Positions 34,151 through 42,732 of a DNA stretch of 64,000 nucleotides are shown here, in pieces (position 1 is the first letter of the stretch; each line of letters begins with the position of its first letter). The notes under the pieces are model-generated. The model ran no database searches and was not told the DNA's origin. It saw only the letters and a program-made list of their open reading frames with translations. Both the position numbers and the translations under genes were made by a program. Source of the stretch: Saccharothrix espanaensis DSM 44229 (GTDB lineage Bacteria; Actinomycetota; Actinomycetes; Mycobacteriales; Pseudonocardiaceae); assembly GCF_000328705.1 (NCBI RefSeq), contig NC_019673.1, positions 3,534,001-3,598,000 on the forward strand. The letters run 5' to 3'.

Positions 34151-34689
34151 TCGACGTCGGGTCCGCTGGGCCTGTTGCCGGTCGAATTTGAGACCCCACG
34201 TGTAGGGTCTCACCGCTGATGACATCTCGATCTTCTGCGAACTACGGTTTTCCGGCTGTCTCACGGCGATGTCATCACGATCAGTCTCAAGAACGTGGCA
34301 TCTCCTCGCGCAGTCTGGACGGCCGGGCGTTGCAGATGTTGGCGGACTTCCGCCGCACGTACTGGTACAGACGCGTGTTCCAGTGTCGCGTGTTCGTGCA
34401 GGTTGCCGGCGTGTCTGATCGGGCTGACCGGCTTGCTTCGGGGCGGCGTTTCTGCGCCGGCTGGGCCGGTCGGATCGCTTGAGGGTGCTGTGCGCGTTCG
34501 CTGGTCGGCTTGTCCGGAGGAGGTGGCACACCTACCGGTGGCAGGCGTCCAGAAGACGGTGCCCGGCCGGGGTCACTCGATGGGGTGGAGCGGTCCGGGT
34601 GCGGGGTGGGGATAGGGGAGCGACCGTCGGGGCTGGTGGCGTCCGGCCACCCGGAACCACGACGAAGGGGAATCTCCCTTCTGCGCCCG
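34151..34689 (+). terminator. Stem-loop after merR and otherwise empty gap
   Basis: tgagaccc (34189-34196) pairs perfectly with gggtctca (34205-34212) across cacgtgta, a likely terminator 39 bp after the MerR gene. The rest of the interval holds no gene I can support. Confidence 0.5.
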
Positions 34690-35232
34690 ATGCGCCGAGC
34701 GGCCGTGGCCGTGTCCGTGCTCGCCCTTGCTCCGATTTGGTGACGGCTCCTTCCGCGAGTGCCGCCGAGGACATACCGAAGACCGTGCGCGATCACGATG
34801 CTCCACAGCTACACGCAGGGCTTCTGCGTCGACAGCGACCGGCAGGGCAACGTGTACGCGAAACCCTGCGACTCCCACAACGACCACCACCAGTGGCAGT
34901 GGTGGAACGAGGGAGACAACACCTTCATGCTCATCAGCCAGGGCACCTGGAAATGTCTGGCCGCGAAGGAAGGCTCGTCGGGCAGCGACGGCGACGTCGA
35001 GACCGTCACGTGCTACAACCACGAAAACGTGCGCAGGCCCCGGACCCTCTGGCAGGTCGACACCGACCGGTACTCCCTCCGCCTCAGGAACACCGAGTCG
35101 GAACCGGGCACCTTCCTGGCCGCCAGGCCGGACCAGGCCGACGGGGTCGGCGTGGGCTGGTTCACCCGGGAAACCGGCTGGAATGCCACTCCGGTTCCGG
35201 ATCCGGACCGCGTGACCCGCACGACGGGATGA
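34690..35232 (+). pseudogene. Broken secreted ricin-B-like/beta-trefoil protein
   Basis: ATG 34690 opens a signal peptide (MRRAAVAVSVLALAPI) that meets a stop at 34741. A second frame continues LVTAPSASAAEDIPKTVRDH, which looks like the cleavage site and mature N-terminus. A third frame from about 34800 carries the domain HSYTQGFCVDSDRQGNVYAK, QWQWWNEGD, GTWKCLAAKEG and LWQVDT, with the QxW-like spacing of ricin-type lectins. Two frameshifts therefore separate parts of one former secreted protein of about 180 residues. Confidence 0.65.
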
Positions 35233-35518
35233 CAGGAGTGCGTGTCGGTCCTCTCGTGCGCCCGCTCATTCGGATCGTGGGCGCCGTGAGGTATCGGACC
35301 GACACCGAGTAGACCCGTCCTGCCAGCAGGCGGGACGGCGGCGGTGCGCGATGCGCGTAGGTTCGACCGGCATGAACCCCGTCGGACGTTGATCTGTGCG
35401 CATGCTGCCGGAAGGCCGCTCAGGTGCGTCGTGGTGGCGGGCGTAGCCGGCGAGCGCGTCCGGATCGAGTGCCCAGGTCTCCAGGAGTACCGGCACGACC
35501 TCGACCACGTCGCAAGAG

Positions 35519-35866
35519 CTACTCGGCCTGCCGTCCGCGCACGACGGCCTTCATCTCCTCCAGCGTCACCGCCGCAGGGTTGGTGCCTCGACGCTGGATC
35601 TGCTCGGCCTTGGCCGGCATCCGGTAATACGAACCCGGGCCACGAGGTTCGCGGTAGGCGATGTGCCGCCACTTGCCCAGCAGCTCCCGTACCGGGGCCA
35701 GGTCCTTGGCCCGCTTCGCCTCGTCCAGGGCGAGGTCCCACTCGCGGTCGAACTCGGCGGTCAGCATCGGCGTCAGGCACGCCCGGATCGCCAGCGGCTC
35801 CGCGGCAGGTGCCACGGGCGGTTGGTCGAGGACAGGCATCAGGTGCATGGCCACTGCCGAGATCAA
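35519..35866 (-). CDS. DUF6247-like small protein
   Basis: A 115-residue protein with LTAEFDREWDLALDEAKRAK and LAPVRELLGKWRHIAYREPR, which resembles DUF6247, a small actinobacterial family often found beside toxin-antitoxin-like genes. The first methionine is at 35866, but a start at MHLMPVLDQ a few codons later is also possible. Downstream on the same strand only a short frame (VEVVPVLLETWALDPDALAG, about 35510-35400) is seen, perhaps a lost partner. Confidence 0.5.
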   Translation of the reverse strand: MISAVAMHLMPVLDQPPVAPAAEPLAIRACLTPMLTAEFDREWDLALDEAKRAKDLAPVRELLGKWRHIAYREPRGPGSYYRMPAKAEQIQRRGTNPAAVTLEEMKAVVRGRQAE

Positions 35867-35939
35867 ATATCACTTGCCCTGCGGTGTGGCCTGCAACTGG
35901 AACGCTGGGGGTCTCTCGGAACTGAAACAGCCGGTTGAT

Positions 35940-36200
35940 CAGCTCCGCGCGCTCCCACCCGGCGTAGCGTGGGTTGCGCAGGATAGTGGTCACGGTCTCG
36001 GCGGTCCAACGGCGCCGCGTGCGGTGGGCGTTGCGTTCGGGGTCGTGTTGGGCAGGGCATGGGGTGCGTCGCTGGTTGTGGATCTCGACCAGGTCCTCGA
36101 TGCTGCGTCCGGCCAGGCGTTCGGCGAACAGCCACCGCACGGTCGGCGCGGTCCGACAGCGCGCATGACGCGGTCTTGCCCGGCAGCGGCAGCACCCCAG
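35940..36200 (-). pseudogene. Serine recombinase fragment
   Basis: The frame RWLFAERLAGRSIEDLVEIH, then RRRWTAETVTTILRNPRYAG, is the Recombinase-domain section of a large serine integrase. No resolvase catalytic domain precedes it and the C-terminal zinc/coiled-coil part is absent. It is a relic of an integrative element. Confidence 0.65.
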
Positions 36201-36709
36201 CTTGTGCAGCTCCTCCAGTCGCTTGTGCGCCCGTCTCGACGATTTCCCAGGGATGGGAGGGCCGTATTTCCGTGTGCTGACATCGCTCGCTATGGCGTTC
36301 CTGATCGGCCCGACGATGACGTCGATCAAGTGGATTACCTCCACCGGCGAAACGGAACGACTCACGGCGCGTTGAGCCGGCGCCACCGAGTCCTCGGACG
36401 ACAGGCTTCTCTCATGTCACCGCCTACTGGTCATCCGAGACTCCGGAGCTGGCATCATCGTGCACCTACTCGTCGCGGTTTACGAGGTGAGTGCGCACCT
36501 CCACAGGCGGATACCAAGCGTCGGCGTCGTCGCCAACGTCCGGACCTCGGCAAATGCGGACGTTCCAAAATGCGCACTGCATTGAGGCGGCGGGCGCGAG
36601 TCGATGCCAGGCGGCACGACGTCCTGTCGGAGGCGGCGGTCCGTGTCACGGTCGTGGACTGGCCCATGTGGGGTGGCGTTTTAGTGGAGGTGTGGTGTGA
36701 TCTTCGGTC

Positions 36710-38830
36710 ATGGTCGGAGGAAGTCGTTCGGGCCCGGTGATGATGAAGGCCGAGGTGTTGCCTGCTCGCGCGGCCTACCTCATCCGTGAGGGCAGCGTGG
36801 ACGGGTTGCGTCGGGTGGTCAGGGAAGCGTCGACCCGGTGGGGTGGTGTAGCCGAGCCGGTCGTGCCGGTGCGCCCGGATGGTGAGGTCGATGGGTGGTG
36901 GCGGCAGGTGGTGGCCACTTCTGCCGTCGAGGGGTTGGTGGATGTCGATGCGGGCACGGACCGGGCCCGTCGTGTGTCGGAGTCGTTCGGCCTGCCCGTG
37001 ACCACGCTGGCCGACATCGACCGTTCGGGGCCGACGCGGTTTACCGTCCACCCTTTGTCGTTGAACGATCGGGGCGGCCCCGATGGACAGGCACCTGTTG
37101 TGTGTTGTGTGGACGGACCGTTGTGGCAGGCGGTTCTCGCTGGAGACTTCACCGCTGAACATGAGCAGGAGCACGGCGACTTGATCGGCCATCGGCGGCC
37201 GCGGACCGGGGACGAGGTCGCCCGCGCTGCTTTGTGGGGCGGGACGTTCCTGGATCGCACGGGTGACAGCTTCGGCGAGAACCATGCCGCGGGCGCATGG
37301 CCTGTGCCTGCGCTCGTCTGGGTGGTGGGTGAGGACGAGTTCCGCGACTGCTTGTGGTTCTGGAACATGAGAGCGTTGAGTTCCAGGCGATTCGAGCCGT
37401 GTCCGATGGTGCTGGTGCCGGCCGCGGGGGTGGAGCATTGGGTGGGCTTCGGTCGCGACCTGGCCGGGCAACTGTCGCGGCTCGACGAGTTCGCGCCGGA
37501 CGTGGTTGTCAGCAGCGTCTCGGTACCGGAGGACGTGCTGCACGGGTTGGCCGAGCACGTGCTGGAGCTGCACCCGACCGGCGAGAAGTTGCGGACCGGG
37601 GTCAGCTCGTCCGCCAAGCCGCGAGTCCCGCCGTTCACCTATCGGGTGAACCTCGAAATCCGGGACCTGTTGATCTTTTCTCGGCGCTACGGACAGGTCG
37701 AGGAACGGGAAGTGTTCGCCACCGACGGGCGCGTCCAGTTGCGAACTCCCTCGCCGGTGGCCTTCAACGGAGCTGGTCGGGTCCTTCTCCGTCTGACCAG
37801 TCCGCTTTTCGATGGCCTGCCCGTCCGGGACGTCCTGGCCGGAAAGATCGTCGACAACGCCGTCTGGCGCGACCGCTCGGTACAGATTGCCACGAACACG
37901 ATGGGCGTCCACCCGTTGAACCTCGCCGTCCCCTCGCTGGGAGACGCCACGGACGTGCTCATCGGAGAGAAGACATCGACCTGGGGTCTGTCGGAGAAGG
38001 GCAGGCTCGCCGCAGCCTTGACCGACGGAACGGACCTGTCGGTGCTGCTGCGGCCGACCGTGTACGAGGCCGTCGTCCACTTGACCACCCCACGGGCCAC
38101 CGCCTACCGGCGTGAGATGGAGAAGATGCGTTCGAACGGCATGTCCGACGAGGAGATCGACGAGTTCGCCGCACGGTGGGGCGGACGCGGCGAACGTCGC
38201 TACGACAGCGCAGCCGGGCTGGTGGAACGGATCGGCCAACTAGCGGTGGACCCCGTCGACGCCCTGGAAACGCTGTGTTCCATCGGCTGGGCCGAACGTG
38301 GATTCGAGGCAGATTGCGCCCGCTGCGGGGTACGCAGCTTCGTCCCCCTCCCCGCTGCGGAGACAGCGGCCAAGTGCCCCGGCTGCCGGGCGACCGCGAC
38401 CTACACCAAGACCACATACAGCGTCGCTCTTCACTACCGACTCAACACTCTTGTCGACAGGGCCAGCGACCAGGGAGTGGTGCCGCACCTGTTGGTCATC
38501 GCCGCGCTGACCCGGCGCTCCGCGCAAACCCACCTACTCGGCGGAGCCCTGGCCACGTTCCACGATGGCACCAACCGGGAGATCGACGTTGTCGGAATTC
38601 ACGACCAGCGCTACATCGCAGGTGAAGTGAAGTCGAAGGCCCGCGACTTCACCTCTGAACAACTCGATCGGGACTTCGACACCAGCGCCCGCCTCGGCGT
38701 CGACACCCACCTGATCGCCGCCGTCGACACCATCCCAACCGACCTCGAACTGTCCGCGCACGCGCGGGCACAGGCGGCTGGACTGGACCTCATCAACCTC
38801 TCGAAGGAACAGCTTCGCCCCACCCAATGA
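36710..38830 (+). CDS. Candidate defence nuclease: zinc ribbon plus PD-(D/E)XK domain
   Basis: A 706-residue soluble protein. Most of it (residues 1-520) is not recognisable. A zinc ribbon follows (CARCG near 536, CPGCR near 556). The last 150 residues contain HDGTNREIDVVGIHDQRYIA then GEVKSKARDF (about 617-642): the spaced D and E-x-K of the PD-(D/E)XK nuclease fold. ATG 36710 is the first start; a GTG/ATG cluster at 36737-36743 behind cggagg is equally plausible. The stop overlaps the next gene (ATGA). The setting, flanked by recombinase and IS debris, fits a mobile anti-phage or anti-plasmid gene, but this is inference. It could also be a DNA repair nuclease. Confidence 0.65.
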   Translation: MVGGSRSGPVMMKAEVLPARAAYLIREGSVDGLRRVVREASTRWGGVAEPVVPVRPDGEVDGWWRQVVATSAVEGLVDVDAGTDRARRVSESFGLPVTTLADIDRSGPTRFTVHPLSLNDRGGPDGQAPVVCCVDGPLWQAVLAGDFTAEHEQEHGDLIGHRRPRTGDEVARAALWGGTFLDRTGDSFGENHAAGAWPVPALVWVVGEDEFRDCLWFWNMRALSSRRFEPCPMVLVPAAGVEHWVGFGRDLAGQLSRLDEFAPDVVVSSVSVPEDVLHGLAEHVLELHPTGEKLRTGVSSSAKPRVPPFTYRVNLEIRDLLIFSRRYGQVEEREVFATDGRVQLRTPSPVAFNGAGRVLLRLTSPLFDGLPVRDVLAGKIVDNAVWRDRSVQIATNTMGVHPLNLAVPSLGDATDVLIGEKTSTWGLSEKGRLAAALTDGTDLSVLLRPTVYEAVVHLTTPRATAYRREMEKMRSNGMSDEEIDEFAARWGGRGERRYDSAAGLVERIGQLAVDPVDALETLCSIGWAERGFEADCARCGVRSFVPLPAAETAAKCPGCRATATYTKTTYSVALHYRLNTLVDRASDQGVVPHLLVIAALTRRSAQTHLLGGALATFHDGTNREIDVVGIHDQRYIAGEVKSKARDFTSEQLDRDFDTSARLGVDTHLIAAVDTIPTDLELSAHARAQAAGLDLINLSKEQLRPTQ

Positions 38831-39258
38831 CCCGATCCCGGGATGCCCATACGGACCATCGGGCACAGCTGCATCGGATCCCTGCCGCAGTCACCGACAG
38901 CGGGCGGGACCGCTCATCGGCAGAAGCGGGCGTTCGTCTTCTTTGCCGGGTGGAGGATGTGGGCGTGGAACGTTTCCAGGACGACGACGCCGGATACGAG
39001 CGGTGGTTGGCCGGTCATTCCGACCTGTACGTGCTCAACACGACCCGCAACCCCACGCCGGGCTACCTGAAGCTGCACCGGGCCACCTGCCGGACGATCG
39101 CGGGAGCCCCGGCGCGCGGCGACCGGTGGACCGGGGAGTACATCAAGTTCTGCGGGCCGAAAGCCGAGCTGGAACGGTTCGCCCGGACCCACGTCGGCGG
39201 CGAGGCATCACCCTGCGGCCTCTGCCATCGACCGGCGAAGGGCAGTCCGCGTTCGTAG
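38827..39258 (+). CDS. Small protein coupled to the candidate nuclease
   Basis: ATG 38827 overlaps the nuclease stop (ATGA). The first 45 residues look poorly conserved. The rest is a compact domain: VERFQDDDAGYERWLAGHSD, LYVLNTTRNPTPGYLKLHRA, TCRTIAG, GEYIKFCGPKAELERFAR and EASPCGLCH, with His/Cys positions (HRATC, CGLCH) that could bind a metal. I have seen this pattern in actinobacterial hypothetical proteins but know no function. Coupling suggests it works with, or controls, the nuclease. Its 3' end overlaps the convergent gene by 51 bp. Confidence 0.65.
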   Translation: MTRSRDAHTDHRAQLHRIPAAVTDSGRDRSSAEAGVRLLCRVEDVGVERFQDDDAGYERWLAGHSDLYVLNTTRNPTPGYLKLHRATCRTIAGAPARGDRWTGEYIKFCGPKAELERFARTHVGGEASPCGLCHRPAKGSPRS

Positions 39259-39690
39259 ATCGCCGGCCCGTGGTGACAGACGGCACGGTCGCCGTGTTGC
39301 CGGCAGGGAAACGGACGTTCCGAACGCGCGGCTCGCGGCAGAAGTGTGTGTTTGGTGGTGTGGCTGTCCGTCTGTCAGGTGTAGGTGGTCGAGGCCTGGT
39401 GAGAAACCGGTGACGTGGTCGGGTGTGCCGTGGTGCGGTCGGGTCGGGGTGAATCGGCCTTCGGTGACGGCCACGTCGTACGAGCCGCCGATCGGGTACT
39501 CCGTGAGGATTCCGGTGACGTGGTGGCGGGCGGCCCAGGCGAGCCCCTCCGCGCGGGTGGTGAACACGCCTGCCGCGAAACGTGCGCGATCATCGTGGAA
39601 GATCCAGATCGTCGGTCGTGCCACGGTGTCGTGACGACGCGTTCCCTCGTCGCGGTCCCTCACCACGTCGTTGTACCCGAGCACCCGCAT
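39208..39690 (-). CDS. DUF7710-like small protein
   Basis: ATG 39690 gives 160 residues. The core WIFHDDRARFAAGVFTTRAE, LAWAARHHVTGILTEYPIGG, YDVAVTEGRFTPTRPHHGTP and HVTGFSPGLDHLHLTDG follows the DUF7710 pattern, small cytoplasmic proteins of unknown role. The C-terminal 45 residues after that domain appear to be read-through of unrelated sequence into the convergent gene, so the natural stop may be lost. Confidence 0.55.
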   Translation of the reverse strand: MRVLGYNDVVRDRDEGTRRHDTVARPTIWIFHDDRARFAAGVFTTRAEGLAWAARHHVTGILTEYPIGGSYDVAVTEGRFTPTRPHHGTPDHVTGFSPGLDHLHLTDGQPHHQTHTSAASRAFGTSVSLPATRRPCRLSPRAGDLRTRTALRRSMAEAAG

Positions 39691-39699
39691 CGCGACGGA

Positions 39700-39990
39700 A
39701 GCGGGTGTTCCTGGTGTCGGGCCTGCGGCGGGGGAGTCGGTGCGGCCGCGGGTTCTCCTGGTTCGTGTTCGTGTCGCGCACGAAAAGGACGAAGGGCCCG
39801 CGCGGCGACCAGTCGGTACCGCCGGGCTCGGACTGGAAGCCGTTCCTGCCGGCCGCGGTGATCCTGGTCGTGAGGTACCGGGTGCCCTGGGTGAACGCCT
39901 TGCCCTCCACCGAGTGGGTGCCGCCGGTACCGTTCTTGGGTGCTCACCCGCCTCACCCACGAAGCCGAGCCCGGGTCGTATCGCAACCAC
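39700..39990 (-). pseudogene. Remnant downstream of the eCIS-type gene
   Basis: One minus frame reads GKAFTQGTRYLTTRITAAGR, NGFQSEPGGTDWSPRGPFVL, FVRDTNTNQENPR and then loses order at about 39740. A preceding piece (WLRYDPGSASWVRRVSTQER) is in another frame. It looks like a fragment of a former gene between the toxin-like gene and the DUF7710 gene; the family is unknown. Confidence 0.35.
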
Positions 39991-40015
39991 CGCAGTCCGA
40001 GCACGGCGGCGCGCG

Positions 40016-41609
40016 TCAGCTCGGGAAGAGCCAGGCGCTGGTGATCACCGAGGAGTCCCGGATCTCGTCCCACACGGCGGCGTTCTGGTTGAGCCGCGTG
40101 GTCACGCTCGCCTCCTGGTCGTTGGCCGGGCGGATGGCGGACGTGGCGGTGCACCAGATGTTGATCTCGTCGCCCCGGAGGTCCTGCTCGTTGAACAGCG
40201 GGCCGCCGAACAGCCGGTTCTCGTCCGGATGGGCCCGGAACGGCTGCGTCCGCTGTTTGTCCGTCATGTGGTGTTGTGCGATGTCCCGCAGGTGACGGAC
40301 GAGGTCGGCTGTCTGGATGGTCGTGGTGCCCGCGTGCGACGCGCCCGCGAGCGAGTCCGCGAGGGAATAGCTCCCGATGTAGCTCTGGAGGATCCGGCAC
40401 TCCGGCCCGCGCCGCTCGACGAAGAACGTGTGACCGTTGGTGTGGATCTCCAGGTTGGCGTCCCCCGCTTCGGACACCCGGCCGAGCACCTGGTCCAGGC
40501 CGTAGATCCGTTGCGGGGCGCCACTGTCCGGGTAGCTCGTTTCGCGGAGGATGTTCACCGTCTCACCGCAGACGCTCGTGAAGTTCTGCGTGAGCCACGT
40601 GTAGGCCTGGTTCAGCGGCAGGCCCATCATCTCTTCGTCGTCGATGAAGCTCAGCAGGACCCCGTGCGGGTCGAACATGCGGAACTCCAACTCGCGCAAG
40701 GGGATGCCGAACCGTCGGAGGATGTCGCCGAGCTGCGCGGCGGGCAGCGGCACGGGCACGGGCGCCGCGAGCGCACTGGACCCCGACTGCCCGCCGGACC
40801 GCCGACCGGACCGACCGGACCGACCGCCGGACGACTGCCCGCCCGGTCGACCTCCGGACCGCCCATCGGGCCGCCGGGTGGGTAGTGGGACGTCCTGGTC
40901 GGGTTCGTTGGAGAAGCAGTTGCCCATCCGCTGTACGGTCAGGTCCCCGTCGCCGGTCGCGGCCGGTGCGCGCTGGACGTCGGCAGCCACTCCTCCGGAC
41001 GCGGACTCGGACGCGGACGTGCCCGGCTGCGGTGTCGGGCTGTCCATGACCCGCGTCGCATTGGCCTCCGCCGCCCGCTCGAACCGGTCCGACGGGTCGC
41101 TGATGCTCGTCCCGTCGCCCCGGTCGGTCCCCGCGACGGGGCCTTGGCCTTGCTGGATCACGTGAGTGAGTTCGTGGGCCAGTGTGTGCCTATCGGCCCC
41201 ACCCGACCCGATGACCACGTGGTTGCCCGAGGTGTAGGCGCGGGGCGTCGATCCCGGCGGCCGACTCGCGGGCCTCGGCGCCGGTGTGCAGCCGGACGTC
41301 GGAGAAGTCTGCCCCGAGCCGGGACTCCATTTCCTGCCGGACCGCCGCGCCCAGCGGGGTGCCGGGCCGGTCGAGCACGTCGTGGATCGCTGACCGCTGC
41401 ACGGCTGTGTCCCGGTCCCGGTCGTCGGCGCACTCGGCAGGGGGCTCGTGCCGGGCCTGGAGCATTCGGGTCACCGCGGTGTTGCCCACCGCGCGTTGGA
41501 GCGCCAGCACCCCCTCGACGGCCGGGGTGGCCGGCTGCGAACGCGCAGGCCCGGCCACGTCCCGACGTGGATCGACTTCCCGGCCCTCACCTCGGCCGCG
41601 AATGCGCAT
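40016..41609 (-). pseudogene. eCIS core (DUF4157) protein with Cys-His toxin-like C-terminus, single-base frameshift
   Basis: ATG 41609 sits behind ggaggag. The N-terminal frame shows LALQRAVGNTAVTRMLQARH and FSDVRLHTGAEARESAAGID, then the frame shifts at a run of four G/C (41242-41245; three would keep frame) into YTSGNHVVIGSGGADRHTLA and HELTHVIQQG. Together these make the DUF4157 domain with HExxH typical of proteins loaded on extracellular contractile injection systems. After a Gly/Ser/Arg linker, the C-terminal 200 residues contain VCGETVNIL and TNGHTFFVERRG followed by LQSYIGSYSLADSL, suggestive of a papain-like Cys-His effector domain. Reconstructed length is about 530 residues. The gene is either recently inactivated or carries a sequencing error. 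Confidence 0.7.
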
Positions 41610-42350
41610 GGCTCCTCCAACAAGAGATCCGGGCGGACCTCTCATGCCTACCGGGCACCCGCCCGGCGTTGCAGAGGAGCCAGGGCAAGGTTCGTGTCCC
41701 TGTCCTGCCCTTTCGACCCGGGCCGACCACGACACCGGCAAAGCCGGCGCGAAGACCTCGACGGAGGCGACGTGCGCATTCGAACGACGCCTGCCCAGCG
41801 TCGTCTACGACCGAATGACCGCCGACCACGGGACGCACGACAAGTCAGCCGAGGCTCCCTCCTCGCCTAAGCCTGAGTTTTACCCTTTGGTGGTTGTTGT
41901 CGGGGTCTTGCCGGGGTCGTGGTGTCGGGCTGGATGCAGGTTTCGTGCGCGGACCACCTCGTCGCCATGCTCAGGACGACCACATGATCTTGGCCGCCTT
42001 CGGGGCACCCTTCGGCGTGCGGGATCGAGGTCGGAACGGCCAGGCTGCAAGGCGGTGGTGCCGGGATGCGCCGAGTCCACTCTGCGGACTGCGCCGGTCG
42101 TCGATGTCTGACAGCACTGCGAAGGTGTCTGGGCGAGTCGCCGCCGGCGACCGGTCCGCCTCGCGTGCGTGAAGGTGGTGCAGGTGCCTCGCCGCACTCT
42201 CCACGCGGGCGACGGTCGGGTTCGGGCGGTGGATGAGGGGATAAGCGTCATCGATGTCCGATGTGACCTGACCTGGGGGTGCTCGGCCGCGTCGTGGCTA
42301 CTCTGCGCCATCAACGCGCAGAGTAGCTCTCAGTGTCACCTCATCGAGGT
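41610..42350. other. Gap without gene, ending in a perfect hairpin
   Basis: No coding region can be supported. At 42297-42327, gctactctgcgc and gcgcagagtagc form a perfect 12-bp stem with a 7-base loop, 23 bp before the left end of the IS3 element. It could be a terminator or a leftover target hairpin. Confidence 0.55.
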
Positions 42351-42426
42351 TGGGCCCTGACCCCGGACGTTGGACACCAGACACACTTGGATCCTGACGA
42401 TCCGGGTGGACAGGAGTCCCGTTCAG

Positions 42427-42732
42427 ATGGTGATGAAGCACTACCCGCCGGAGTTCCGGGCCGATGCGGTCGCGCTCTGCCGGTCCCGCCTGGGCGCGAC
42501 GATCAAATCGGTGGCCCAGGACCTGGGCGTCAACCACGAGACGCTGCGCAACTGGATCCGGCTCGACGACGCACAACGCACCGAGGCGTCCGCCTCCACC
42601 GCGAGCGCCTCGGCTCCGGCCTCGCCGGAGGAGGAGAACGCCGCACTGCGCAGGCGGATCCGCGAGCTGGAGGAGGAACGCGACATCCTGCGCAAGGCGG
42701 CCCGGTATTTCGCAGGGGAGACGCGCTGGTGA
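42427..42732 (+). CDS. IS3-family transposase OrfA
   Basis: Helix-turn-helix protein of about 101 residues: KHYPPEFRADAVALCRSR, VAQDLGVNHETLRNWIRLDD, then the leucine-zipper-like ENAALRRRIRELEEERDILR, KAARYFAGETRW. ATG 42427 (a second ATG is at 42433). In the parent element its TGA stop overlaps the GTG start of orfB. The ISAzo13 insertion used this TGA as target, so OrfA remains complete. Confidence 0.88.
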   Translation: MVMKHYPPEFRADAVALCRSRLGATIKSVAQDLGVNHETLRNWIRLDDAQRTEASASTASASAPASPEEENAALRRRIRELEEERDILRKAARYFAGETRW

